Assembly: GCF_025837095.1 (NCBI RefSeq)
Contig: NZ_CP107551.1
Location: forward strand, 4,086,668-4,150,667
Direction: 5' to 3'
From: Rhodococcus sp. Z13
Lineage (GTDB): Bacteria; Actinomycetota; Actinomycetes; Mycobacteriales; Mycobacteriaceae
Length of the DNA stretch: 64,000 bases
Numbering within the stretch: the first letter of the stretch is position 1; the number at the start of each line of letters is the position of its first letter. The position numbers and the translations under genes were made by a program. A model generated the notes under the pieces. That model was not told where the DNA came from. It did no database searches and saw only the letters and a list, made by a program, of their open reading frames with translations. This document shows positions 8,712-16,220 of the stretch, in pieces.

Positions 8712-9455
8712 ATGACCACCAGCACCGGCAGCTCGCGCCGTCCCGCTCCGGCAGGACCGGATCCCGCCCAGTTCCGCGTGCACGTCGTCACCCAGGCGAT
8801 CCGTCTGTTCTCCGAGTTCGGCTACGAGTCGACGACGGTCGAGCAGATCGCGGCCGCGGCGGGGGTGTCGCGCCGCACCTTCTTCCGGCAGTTCCGGTCG
8901 AAGGAGGACGTGATCTTCGCCGATCACGAGTCGCTGCTCGAGCGGGTCGCCGAGTACCTCGCGGGGGACTTCGACGATCCGTGGGCGGCGACCTGCGAGG
9001 CGGCGAAGCTGGTCTTCGGGCACTTCCGGGACCGGCGCGAGCTGGCGGTCTGGCGGTACCGGGTGGTACAGCGGGTGCCGGCCCTGCGCGACCGGGAGCT
9101 GGTCACCACCTACCGATACGAACGGTTGTTCACCGACTATCTGCGCTCGGCGGTTCCCGCGGAGAAGCCGGTCCGGATCGTCAGTTTCGCGGCGGCGATG
9201 ACGGCGACACACAACTTCCTGTTGCGGGCGATGATCCGCGGTGACGAGACCGCCACCGCCGAACGGCTCGAGCAGGAACTGCTCGAGGTGCGCCGCACCT
9301 TCGGTGTGGTACCCGGCAACGGCGGTGCAGCTCAGCCGGTCGTTCCGGCGGCGCGACCTGCGGTGACGGTGGTGACCTATCCCGCCGATCTGACCCCGGC
9401 GGAGGTCGCCGAGCAGGTGCGGTTGCAGCTCGAGGGTGGAACCCCGAAAGGGTGA
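8712..9455 (+). CDS. TetR-family transcriptional regulator
   Basis: A 247-residue TetR repressor. The helix-turn-helix spans roughly residues 40-75 (TTVEQIAAAAGVSRRTFFRQF), after a 20-residue disordered N-terminal extension. The ligand-binding half is not assignable, and a proline-rich C-terminal tail of about 45 residues is present. It starts 38 bp after the acyl-CoA synthetase gene in the same orientation, so both may be co-transcribed. The acyl-CoA dehydrogenase promoter immediately downstream carries a 22-bp inverted repeat between its -35 and -10 boxes, which makes that gene a plausible target. Confidence 0.87.
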   Translation: MTTSTGSSRRPAPAGPDPAQFRVHVVTQAIRLFSEFGYESTTVEQIAAAAGVSRRTFFRQFRSKEDVIFADHESLLERVAEYLAGDFDDPWAATCEAAKLVFGHFRDRRELAVWRYRVVQRVPALRDRELVTTYRYERLFTDYLRSAVPAEKPVRIVSFAAAMTATHNFLLRAMIRGDETATAERLEQELLEVRRTFGVVPGNGGAAQPVVPAARPAVTVVTYPADLTPAEVAEQVRLQLEGGTPKG

Positions 9456-9474
9456 TCAACTTCTTCCTGCATTG

Positions 9475-9496
9475 ACCTGGCACTGAGTGCCCAGGT
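9475..9496 (+). promoter_or_regulatory. Inverted-repeat operator inside the fadE25-type promoter
   Basis: Arms ACCTGGCACT and AGTGCCCAGGT form a near-perfect inverted repeat of 22 bp. It begins within a -35-like TTGACC (9473-9478) and ends just before a TTAGAAT -10-like box at 9495-9501, so a bound repressor would block RNA polymerase. A TetR gene lies directly upstream. Confidence 0.6.
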
Positions 9497-9599
9497 TAGA
9501 ATCGGGCCATTCTGTCACGTTGTGATCCCTCGCACGCGTAGGCTCGAGGGAGCCACGCCCGCAACTCTGGCACCGCGTGCCGTTAGGAGTCCGCCCATC

Positions 9600-10757
9600 A
9601 TGGCCCTCAATCCCGACTTCGATCTGTTCAAGCTCTCGGAGGAGCACGAGGCCCTCCGCGAGGCGATCCGCGCCCTCGCCGAGAAGGAGATCGCGCCCTA
9701 CGCGAAGGACGTCGACGAGAACTCCCGCTTCCCGCAGGAGGCCCTCGACGCCCTCAACCGTTCCGGCTTCAACGCGATCCACGTCCCCGAGGAGTACGAG
9801 GGCCAGGGCGCCGATTCCATCGCCGCCTGCATCGTCATCGAAGAGGTCGCCCGCGTCTGTGGTTCCTCGTCGCTGATCCCCGCCGTGAACAAGCTCGGCA
9901 CCATGGGCCTGATCCTGCGCGGCTCCGAGGAGCTCAAGGCCAAGGTCCTGCCGGACATCGTCAACGGCGCGATGGCCTCCTACGCCCTGTCCGAGCGTGA
10001 GGCCGGTTCCGACGCCGCCTCCATGCGCACCCGCGCCAAGGCCGACGGCGACGACTGGATCCTCAACGGCTCCAAGTGCTGGATCACCAACGGCGGCAAG
10101 TCCACCTGGTACACCGTCATGGCCGTCACCGACCCGGAGAAGGGCGCCAACGGCATCTCCTCCTTCATGGTCCACAAGGACGACGAGGGCTTCGTCGTCG
10201 GCCCGAAGGAGAAGAAGCTCGGCATCAAGGGCTCCCCCACCGCCGAGCTGTACTTCGAGAACTGCCGCATCCCCGGCGACCGCATCATCGGCGAGCCCGG
10301 CACCGGCTTCAAGACCGCTCTGGCGACCCTCGACCACACCCGCCCGACCATCGGCGCGCAGGCCGTCGGCCTCGCCCAGGGTGCCCTCGACGCGGCCCTC
10401 GCCTACGTCAAGGAGCGCAAGCAGTTCGGCCGCCCGATCTCCGACAACCAGGGCGTCCAGTTCATGCTGGCCGACATGGCGATGAAGGTCGAGGCCGCCC
10501 GCCTGATGGTCTACACCTCCGCTGCCCGCGCCGAGCGCGGCGAGCCGAACCTCGGCTTCATCTCCGCCGCCGCGAAGTGCTTCGCGTCGGACGTCGCCAT
10601 GGAGGTCACCACCGACGCCGTGCAGCTGTTCGGTGGCGCCGGCTACACCACCGACTTCCCGGTCGAGCGCATGATGCGCGACGCCAAGATCACCCAGATC
10701 TACGAGGGCACCAACCAGATCCAGCGCGTCGTCATGTCGCGCGCCCTGCTCCGCTGA
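9600..10757 (+). CDS. fadE25: Acyl-CoA dehydrogenase, FadE25 type
   Basis: A 385-residue FAD-dependent dehydrogenase that introduces the alpha-beta double bond in acyl-CoA, passing electrons to ETF. Recognisable features are the acyl-CoA dehydrogenase N-terminal helix bundle, the flavin/substrate loop YALSEREAGSDAA, KCWITNGG, the KERKQFGRPI signature and the C-terminal YEGTNQIQRVVMSR, which includes the catalytic-base glutamate region. Overall it matches the short-chain butyryl-CoA dehydrogenase/FadE25 group. The start ATG follows AGGAG by 8 bases. A 3-hydroxybutyryl-CoA dehydrogenase follows 54 bp downstream, so the two genes form a short-chain beta-oxidation pair. Confidence 0.92.
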   Translation: MALNPDFDLFKLSEEHEALREAIRALAEKEIAPYAKDVDENSRFPQEALDALNRSGFNAIHVPEEYEGQGADSIAACIVIEEVARVCGSSSLIPAVNKLGTMGLILRGSEELKAKVLPDIVNGAMASYALSEREAGSDAASMRTRAKADGDDWILNGSKCWITNGGKSTWYTVMAVTDPEKGANGISSFMVHKDDEGFVVGPKEKKLGIKGSPTAELYFENCRIPGDRIIGEPGTGFKTALATLDHTRPTIGAQAVGLAQGALDAALAYVKERKQFGRPISDNQGVQFMLADMAMKVEAARLMVYTSAARAERGEPNLGFISAAAKCFASDVAMEVTTDAVQLFGGAGYTTDFPVERMMRDAKITQIYEGTNQIQRVVMSRALLR

Positions 10758-10811
10758 CATCGGGTCGCGTAGGTTAACCCCGGAACGACAAGCGATCAGG
10801 AGTCAGCAACA

Positions 10812-11666
10812 GTGGCAATCGAAAAGGTAGGTGTGATCGGCGGCGGCACCATGGGGGCCGGTATCGCCGAGGTGTGCGCCAAGGCCGGTAGCGACGTCCT
10901 CGTCAAGGAGACCACCGAGGAGTTCGCCGCCGCGGCGCGCCAGCGCCTCGAGAAGTCGGTCGGACGCGGCGTCAAGGCCGGCAAGATCACGCAGGATGAC
11001 GCCGACGCGATCCTCGGACGCATCCGCGTCACCCTCGACATCGACGAGTTCGCGGACCGCGATCTCGTGATCGAGGCCGCTCCCGAGATCGAGTCCCTCA
11101 AGGTCGAGATCTTCGCCGAGCTGGACCGCGTCGTGAAGCCCGAGGGCATCCTCGCCACCAACACGTCGTCGATCCCCGTCATCAAGATGGCGCAGGCGAC
11201 GCAGCGGCCCGGCAAGGTCGTCGGTGTTCACTTCTTCAACCCGGTGCCGGTCATGCCGCTGGTCGAGATCATCTCTGCGCTGACCACCGAGGAGGCCACG
11301 GCCGACACGGTGTTCGACTACGCGAAGGACGTCCTCGGCAAGACCGCGGTGCGCGCGGGCGACCGGGCGGGCTTCATCGTCAATGCCCTGCTCATCCCCT
11401 ACCTGTGCTCGGCGGTACGCATGCTCGAATCGGGCTACGCCACCAAGGAGGACATCGACGCCGCGATGAAGGGTGGCTGCGGCTACCCGATGGGTCCGCT
11501 GACCCTCATCGACACCGTGGGCCTCGACATCACCCTCAACGCCGCGCAGTCGCTGTACGACGAGTTCGCCGAGCCGCACTACGCGCCGCCGGCGCTGCTG
11601 CGTCGCATGGTCGACGCCGGCCGCCTCGGTCGCAAGACCGGCGAGGGCTTCTACTCGTACAAGTAG
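10812..11666 (+). CDS. fadB2: 3-hydroxybutyryl-CoA dehydrogenase (FadB2 type)
   Basis: A 284-residue NAD(P)-dependent dehydrogenase that interconverts 3-hydroxyacyl-CoA and acetoacyl-CoA. The Rossmann motif GVIGGGTMGAGIAEV is at the N-terminus, ATNTSSIPV and GVHFFNPVPVMPLVEI (with the catalytic His) lie in the middle, and the C-terminal helical domain includes DRAGFIVNALLIPYL and GYPMGPLTLIDTVGLD. The start is GTG. A strong hairpin follows within 15 bp of the stop codon, marking the end of the fadE25-fadB2 unit. Confidence 0.93.
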   Translation: MAIEKVGVIGGGTMGAGIAEVCAKAGSDVLVKETTEEFAAAARQRLEKSVGRGVKAGKITQDDADAILGRIRVTLDIDEFADRDLVIEAAPEIESLKVEIFAELDRVVKPEGILATNTSSIPVIKMAQATQRPGKVVGVHFFNPVPVMPLVEIISALTTEEATADTVFDYAKDVLGKTAVRAGDRAGFIVNALLIPYLCSAVRMLESGYATKEDIDAAMKGGCGYPMGPLTLIDTVGLDITLNAAQSLYDEFAEPHYAPPALLRRMVDAGRLGRKTGEGFYSYK

Positions 11667-11680
11667 ATCTCCGCACCGGG

Positions 11681-11712
11681 CGCCCCCGTCGTTCTCCGGA
11701 ACGGCGGGGGCG
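11681..11712 (+). terminator. Rho-independent-like terminator after fadB2
   Basis: Hairpin with a 14-bp stem (CGCCCCCGTCGTTC pairing with GAACGGCGGGGGCG, one G-T wobble) and a TCCG loop, starting 15 bp after the stop codon; a short T-containing stretch follows. Confidence 0.8.
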
Positions 11713-11796
11713 TCTTCGCGTCCGGGGCGTCTTCGTTCCACAGGGATCGGTCCCAACGAACACACGACCCGCTGCTCACCGCCTATAAACGGGATG

Positions 11797-11815
11797 TTAG
11801 GTTAGGCTAACGAGT
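11797..11815 (+). promoter_or_regulatory. IdeR/DtxR iron box
   Basis: TTAGGTTAGGCTAAC matches the first 15 positions of the 19-bp IdeR consensus TTAGGTTAGGCTAACCTAA without a break; the last four positions differ. A TATAAA at 11784-11789 could be the -10 box, which would put the iron box over the transcription start, the usual place for Fe-IdeR repression. The downstream operon ends with a siderophore-binding lipoprotein, which supports iron control. Confidence 0.85.
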
Positions 11816-11867
11816 TGCTCGAGGTGGCGCGCAACCGCCGTCCCAGTCGAAGGAGAGCACGACACGC

Positions 11868-11906
11868 ATGACCCCACCGACACACACCACTCGGACAATG
11901 CGATGA
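11868..11906 (+). CDS. Possible 12-codon leader peptide upstream of the iron-regulated operon
   Basis: ATG at 11868 opens a 12-residue frame (MTPPTHTTRTMR) ending in TGA at 11904-11906. AAGGAG lies about 12 bases upstream. The stop overlaps the next start in the arrangement ATGA, and the following gene has no good ribosome binding site of its own, so this mini-ORF may exist to couple translation of the membrane protein. It is too short for any homology argument; coding status is inference. Confidence 0.4.
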   Translation: MTPPTHTTRTMR

Positions 11907-12703
11907 GCGAACATCCCGAGAACTACGACTACGGCGACTACGTCGCGCCGCAGCCCGTCGCCGAGGCACCCCGCCGGCGTGGACCGCACTGGCCCACCGT
12001 GCTGGTCTCCACGTGCGCGGCCATGGTGGTCGGCGCCGCGATCCCCGGACTCGTCCTGCTCGGTATGCACCTCGGCGACGAGGACCAGCAGATCGTCGTG
12101 AAGATGGAGACCCCGCCCGACGCGGCCGCGAAGTCGTCCGACACCGGCGTGTCCGTCCTCGACCCGCAGCCCGCCCCCACCTCGGCCACCGAGACGGCTG
12201 CTGCCGCCGCGCCCGCTGCGGCAGCAGCGGCGCCTGCCGCTCCCGCCGCCGCGGCGGCACCCGCTGCGGCCGCCGCCCCGTCGTCCTCCGCCGTGGAAGC
12301 CGCGACCCCGGCCGGCCCGACGGCGCCCGACCTCGGGACCCTGAACAACCAGTTGCAGCAGGGGCTCGACCCCGCCACGAGCGACGCCGACATCGCCGCC
12401 TATCTCGAAGGCGGCGCGGCCGGTGTGCCCACCGTCCGCGGTGTGGGCAACGCGCTGAACGTGGCCTCGGCGTTCTACCGGTGGAACCTCGAGGGTCCCG
12501 TCTCGCTGAACGACGACGTGGCCCGCGCACAGATCTCGACGTCACTGGCCGGTGGCGCCCCCGCCCTCGCAACCCTCAAGTGGTACTGGATCGACGGTAA
12601 ATGGAAACTCAGCAACGACAGCCTCTGCTTCCTGGCGCACCGCGCCATGGTCTCCTGCACGGTGCCCGGCAATCCGGGCGGGCCCAACGGACATCCGCTG
12701 TGA
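11903..12703 (+). CDS. Membrane-anchored protein with Ala/Pro linker and Mtb12-like C-terminal domain
   Basis: A 266-residue protein. Residues 1-28 are cytoplasmic and acidic/basic mixed, one transmembrane helix spans about residues 30-55 (TVLVSTCAAMVVGAAIPGLV), then comes an external linker of roughly 60 residues made almost wholly of Ala, Pro and Ser. The C-terminal 120 residues (DIAAYLEGGAAGVPTV, KWYWIDGKWKLSNDSLC) resemble the fold of the mycobacterial low-molecular-weight antigen Mtb12. It follows an IdeR box and its stop overlaps the start of the siderophore-binding lipoprotein by four bases, so it may act in heme or siderophore capture at the cell surface; that role is inference. Confidence 0.72.
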   Translation: MSEHPENYDYGDYVAPQPVAEAPRRRGPHWPTVLVSTCAAMVVGAAIPGLVLLGMHLGDEDQQIVVKMETPPDAAAKSSDTGVSVLDPQPAPTSATETAAAAAPAAAAAAPAAPAAAAAPAAAAAPSSSAVEAATPAGPTAPDLGTLNNQLQQGLDPATSDADIAAYLEGGAAGVPTVRGVGNALNVASAFYRWNLEGPVSLNDDVARAQISTSLAGGAPALATLKWYWIDGKWKLSNDSLCFLAHRAMVSCTVPGNPGGPNGHPL

Positions 12704-13764
12704 GGCGCGGGATCGCTGCGCTGTTCGCAGCACTGCTCGTGGTGTTCGTGGCCGGCTGCGGCAGCGACGACGCATCCGCGGCGAGCGGCGAGACGGTCAC
12801 CGTCAGCGGCAAGTACGGGGACGTCGAGGTTCCCGCCGGAGCCGAGCGGGTGCTCCCGCTGTCCCCGCAGGACGCCGACATGGTGATCGCGGCCGGTCTC
12901 GTCCCGCTGGCGCTGCCCGCCGACTCCAGCACCCTCGTCGCCACCGACGGTCTCGGCGCGTGGCCGTGGCAGGTCGAGGCCCTGGAGGAACGCGGCTACA
13001 CCGTCGTTCCGCCCGATCCCGAGGGCGGCTCCGAGGCACTGCTGTCCACCGGGGAGAACGAGGTCCCCGTCATGCTGTTCGTCGGTGAGGCCATGGCCTA
13101 CCTCGAGCAGATCTCCGCGCTGCGGCCCGACGTGATCGTCGCGACCGGCCAGTGGAACCTCGACGAGCAGGCCTACCAGCGCCTCTCGGAGATCGCTCCC
13201 GTCGTCCACTTCGACGAGCAGGCCAACGTCGAGCCGTGGCAGAACTCCACCCTCAAGATCGGCAAGGCCCTCGGCCGCGAGGACGAGGCCCGCGAATCCG
13301 TCGAGGCCGCCGAGGCGGACCTCGCCGAGGTGCGTGCCTCGCACCCCGAATACGAAGGCGTGCAGTACAACGCGGTCATCGGCGACCTGGCCGGTGAGCT
13401 GTACATCCTGTCCGGCGAGGACCGCGGCATCGGAATGTTCATGAAGGACATCGGTTTCACGCTTTCCGACTGGGCGCAGACAGTGCCGACGGACGCCGAC
13501 GGCCGGGGCAAGGTCAGCTACGAGCTGGTCGGCAACCTCGACACCGACATCGCCGTCGTCATCTCCCCCGCCGGCGACATCGAGTACATGCGCGGCAACG
13601 AGCAGTGGGCCAACCTGTCCGTGGTGCAGCGCGGCGCCATCGTCTCGATCGCCCGCAACTCCGGTGTCCCCAACGCACTGGGCTTCCCGTCGCCCATCTC
13701 GCTCCCGTGGGGCGCCGACCGCGTGGTGGATGCGTTGTCCACCGCGGTCTCCCGCGCGCAGTAA
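12700..13764 (+). CDS. Iron-siderophore ABC transporter substrate-binding lipoprotein
   Basis: A 354-residue FepB/FecB-like binding protein. The signal peptide ends in the lipobox VAGC near residue 20. The class III binding-protein fold is visible: VPAGAERVLPLSPQDADM at the start of lobe 1, ALRPDVIVATGQWN, the long connecting helix near residue 190, and a second lobe with GMFMKDIGFTLSDW. It binds a ferric siderophore outside the membrane and passes it to a permease. The GTG start overlaps the preceding stop (GTGA), so it is translated with the anchored protein. No permease or ATPase gene is nearby, so partners must be encoded elsewhere. IdeR-type repression is expected from the box at 11797. 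Confidence 0.9.
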   Translation: MRRGIAALFAALLVVFVAGCGSDDASAASGETVTVSGKYGDVEVPAGAERVLPLSPQDADMVIAAGLVPLALPADSSTLVATDGLGAWPWQVEALEERGYTVVPPDPEGGSEALLSTGENEVPVMLFVGEAMAYLEQISALRPDVIVATGQWNLDEQAYQRLSEIAPVVHFDEQANVEPWQNSTLKIGKALGREDEARESVEAAEADLAEVRASHPEYEGVQYNAVIGDLAGELYILSGEDRGIGMFMKDIGFTLSDWAQTVPTDADGRGKVSYELVGNLDTDIAVVISPAGDIEYMRGNEQWANLSVVQRGAIVSIARNSGVPNALGFPSPISLPWGADRVVDALSTAVSRAQ

Positions 13765-13778
13765 CGCCCTGCCGTCCC

Positions 13779-13814
13779 AGAGCCCGGCTCACGTCCCGAC
13801 GTGAGCCGGGCTCT
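13779..13814 (+). terminator. Terminator after the siderophore-binding gene
   Basis: Perfect 17-bp inverted repeat (AGAGCCCGGCTCACGTC with its complement) starting 15 bp after the stop codon; the arms are separated by only two bases, so the real loop will open to four or six. A CGTCGTTT run follows. Confidence 0.85.
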
Positions 13815-13878
13815 CGTCGTTTCCGCCGAAGACCGTTCTGCTACTCGACGTATCCGGGGGATCTGTCGGAGGGCACAG

Positions 13879-14063
13879 ATGACGTTGCAGGTCGATCCTG
13901 ACGCGCTGCGTGCGTTCGCCACTTCGCAATCCGCACTTCCCGGGACGGCGTTCGCGGCCATCTGCTGGAGGTCGCCGACATCACCGACGGCGCGGGGAAC
14001 GACTACGTGGTCGCCGAAGCGGGCTTCGTGGCTGCACTGTCCGCGATGGATCGTTCCGAATGA
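13879..14063 (+). pseudogene. Frameshifted remnant of a type VII secretion-associated (EspC/WXG100-like) small protein
   Basis: The first frame opens at ATG 13879 with MTLQVDPDALRAFATSQSAL, the typical N-terminus of small actinobacterial ESX-associated proteins. The expected middle helix is missing, and from about 13956 a different frame carries on as GHLLEVADITDGAGNDY and VVAEAGFVAALSAMDRSE with a stop at 14061-14063. The two halves together make about 62 residues instead of about 100, so both a deletion and a frameshift seem to have occurred. Family assignment is from pattern recognition and moderate. Confidence 0.55.
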
Positions 14064-14206
14064 CCGTCGGCAAGACACCTTTCCACCACAGGTGGACAAC
14101 CCCGGATGCAGGCGTATCGCCGCTCGGTCTCGGACGTTCCATCCCATCGGACGACGTCGACGAGGTGCTTCCCGAGGCCAAGCACGCGCCACAGCGTTGG
14201 TCATGA
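14060..14206 (+). CDS. Short 48-codon ORF overlapping the pseudogene stop; function unknown
   Basis: ATG at 14060 overlaps the previous stop in an ATGA arrangement typical of an operon partner. The 48 residues begin MTVGKTPFHHRW and include GRSIPSDDVDEVLPEAKHA before an early TGA. I do not recognise it. Because genes next to EspC-like genes are usually much longer, this is more likely the 5' stump of a decayed partner than an intact small gene. Confidence 0.3.
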   Translation: MTVGKTPFHHRWTTPDAGVSPLGLGRSIPSDDVDEVLPEAKHAPQRWS

Positions 14207-14230
14207 GGCTCTCAACCCGAAGTGCGGGCA

Positions 14231-14262
14231 CACAACCCTGACGGGCGACTCCTGGGGTTGTG
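14231..14262. terminator. Possible bidirectional hairpin in the decayed patch
   Basis: CACAACCC and GGGTTGTG form an 8-bp perfect stem with a 16-base loop. It lies just beyond the 3' end of the minus-strand mce/RelA-remnant transcript and could end it. No T-run is present, so support is weak. Confidence 0.35.
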
Positions 14263-14289
14263 AGCCTCACTTCTCGATTGTGGACCCGC

Positions 14290-14556
14290 TCAGTCGGCGG
14301 GATCCCCGTGCACGCGACGGTGCAGCGCTTCCATTCTCGGGTCCAGGTCGCGCTGGCAGGTGATCATGTCCATCAGCCGGTAGACGTCCGACGTGAAACT
14401 GCAGGTGATGCGGATGCCCGCGATGTCCCGGACGACCTCGCGGATACCGTCGAGGGTGAACGGGGCACCTTGCGCACGGCCTTCGCCAGGATCGAGTCGC
14501 AGGACTTCAGCCGCGACTCGACGTGCTCGCTCGGGTTCGTCCACCGTCGTCGTCAC
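14290..14556 (-). pseudogene. Frameshifted, truncated RelA/SpoT-type small alarmone synthetase
   Basis: Two parts of a (p)ppGpp synthetase domain lie in adjacent reading frames. One frame reads SEHVESRLKSCDSILAKAVRK; the next reads GAPFTLDGIREVVRDIAG followed by IRITCSFTSDVYRLMDMITC. Restoring one G at about 14468 (AAGGTGCC to AAGGGTGCC) joins them into one frame. Both the N-terminal helix and everything after CQRDL, including the synthetase catalytic loop (the D-Y-I...K-P-N-G-Y-R-S-L-H region), are gone, so the product cannot make ppGpp. A GTG at 14556 with GAGGAGG before it still opens an 88-codon frame over the remnant. Confidence 0.85.
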
Positions 14557-14638
14557 GCGGTCCTCCTCGACCCGTACCGGGGTCGAGTCTGCCAGTTCCG
14601 GGAACGACGACGATGGCCACCCGTGCGACCTGCGGTTT

Positions 14639-15223
14639 CTACCGCGGCCCCTCCTGGAGGGCGTCGGCACCGACACCACTGATCTCGGTGATAGTCCAGC
14701 CGTCCCGGTTGTTCATCGCCAGGCGGTAGGTGGCGGTGGAGAGGATACCCTCCGGTGCCTGCGCGTTCGTGGTGTGGACGCTGACGAAGCAGTCCACGAT
14801 GAACGTGCCGTCGGGTCCGCTGACGGCCTTCGCGGTGATCGGCTCGGCCGTCGACGCCCACTGCAGGGGCACGATGATCTGCTCCATCGACGTAGCCGCC
14901 TTGGTGAGCCGCTCGGCCAGTTCCGGGGTGGTGCCGGCCGTCAGCCGGGACCGCCACGGCCCGAGATCCTTGAAGTCCATCTGCGCCGCACCGAGCGCGT
15001 AGTCGAGGGCGACCTGTTCGGCCTCCTCCCGGGCCGCCGAGTCGGCCAGGAGGGCGTCGCGCTCGGTGCGGGCATCGTTCCACTGCCATCCGACGACTGC
15101 CAGCGCCGCGACCAGCAGCACCCCGACGACGGTGACGACGCCCTGCAGCGGGAATCGCCGACGACCTCCGTCCTGTGCGGTGTCGTCGTGTGTATCGATG
15201 ATGTCGTCGAGGGTGGTGTGCAT
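14639..15223 (-). CDS. Mce-associated membrane protein (Mas)
   Basis: A 194-residue protein, last in the mce operon. One transmembrane helix at about residues 28-48 (GVVTVVGVLLVAALAVVGW) follows a cytoplasmic acidic start. The extracytoplasmic part has the family's pattern: a helix containing ARTERDALLADSAAREEAE, then an NTF2-like beta domain with DGTFIVDCFVSVHTTN and GWTITEISG. Mas proteins are needed for stability of Mce complexes in mycobacteria. It begins 37 bp after mceF. Confidence 0.87.
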   Translation of the reverse strand: MHTTLDDIIDTHDDTAQDGGRRRFPLQGVVTVVGVLLVAALAVVGWQWNDARTERDALLADSAAREEAEQVALDYALGAAQMDFKDLGPWRSRLTAGTTPELAERLTKAATSMEQIIVPLQWASTAEPITAKAVSGPDGTFIVDCFVSVHTTNAQAPEGILSTATYRLAMNNRDGWTITEISGVGADALQEGPR

Positions 15224-15260
15224 GGTCGTCCTCCGTGGGGGTGTCGGATGGGTGTTCGGA

Positions 15261-16220
15261 TCAGGAGCCCGGCAGCTCGATGTTCAGGGTGAGCGCGTCG
15301 CCGGATTCGGTAGAGGTGAGCAGATTGTTCAGCAGCGTGCCGATGTCCATGGACCGGATGGCGTTCGCTGCTTCCGAGACGGCGGGCAGCAGGTTCACGC
15401 CGATGGTCTCGAGATCGGGGGCCGTCGCGTCGAGGAACTTCTGGAGCTCACCGATGAAGGGGCTGGCACCGTTGGCGATACCGGCGTTGAGCGGACCGCG
15501 GTCGGACGCGAAGCGGATACCGGCGAGCAGGTCGGTGAAGCCGGCACCGAACGCCGCCACACCCGGTTCGGTGTTGCGCATCGACTCGGGGATCGCCGCA
15601 CTGTCCATCAGGAGTGGCTGCATCGTGCGCAGAACCGTGGTGAACGTGTCGGCGTTCTGCCTGAGCGTCGCCGCCATGAGTTCACCGGAGCGCGAGAGGT
15701 TCCCATGTACCCGGGGATCGTCGGGCAGGGCCACGTCGAGGGTGCGGAAGATCTCGCGGACCCCTTCGGGTTCGACCTGGGTGAGCAGGTTCGTCAGCTT
15801 CTCGGAGAGTTCCTCGAAGGTCGTCGGGACGTACACCCGGTCGTCGTCGATCACCGCGCCGTCCTCGAGGTACTGCCCGGACGACGACTGCGGCCACACC
15901 GCGAGGAAGGGCTCCCCGAGGGCCGAGAGGTTGTCGAGCCGGATGGTGCTGTCGACGGGGATCGGCGAGTTGCGGTCGTACTTCCACGACACGTTCACGG
16001 CGTCGGCCGAGGCGGTGATGTCGGTGACCTCGCCGATCTCGATGCCCCGCATGAGTACTCGGGATCCGACAACCAGGCCGTTGGTGTCGGGCACCTCCAC
16101 CTCGGCGGTGTAGACGTCCTCGCCGATACCGGTCCGCAGTCCGGCCTGACCCATGTAGACGAAGGACAGCGCCGCGATGAGCACCATCCCCGCGACGGAC
16201 AGTACGGTTCGCCGACTCAC
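15261..16220 (-). CDS. mceF: MCE family protein MceF
   Basis: A 319-residue MCE (MlaD-domain) protein, the sixth mce gene. A single N-terminal membrane anchor (residues 6-24) is followed by the MlaD beta barrel with VYTAEVEVPDTNGLVVGS and VLMRGIEIGEV, then a long alpha-helical region and a short C-terminal tail. Six different Mce proteins assemble into a periplasm-spanning channel for lipids. Start and mceE stop overlap by four bases. The protein is short compared with many MceF proteins, which often have long Pro-rich tails. Confidence 0.9.
   Translation of the reverse strand: MSRRTVLSVAGMVLIAALSFVYMGQAGLRTGIGEDVYTAEVEVPDTNGLVVGSRVLMRGIEIGEVTDITASADAVNVSWKYDRNSPIPVDSTIRLDNLSALGEPFLAVWPQSSSGQYLEDGAVIDDDRVYVPTTFEELSEKLTNLLTQVEPEGVREIFRTLDVALPDDPRVHGNLSRSGELMAATLRQNADTFTTVLRTMQPLLMDSAAIPESMRNTEPGVAAFGAGFTDLLAGIRFASDRGPLNAGIANGASPFIGELQKFLDATAPDLETIGVNLLPAVSEAANAIRSMDIGTLLNNLLTSTESGDALTLNIELPGS

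Noticed and set aside
12180-12300. GC-rich low-complexity stretch considered as a structured RNA
   Set aside because: It is explained by the Ala/Pro-rich linker of the anchored protein; the frame is open throughout.
14231-14290. Hairpin and junction near decayed genes considered as an insertion-sequence scar
   Set aside because: No transposase fragment, target-site duplication or terminal inverted repeat pair could be identified.
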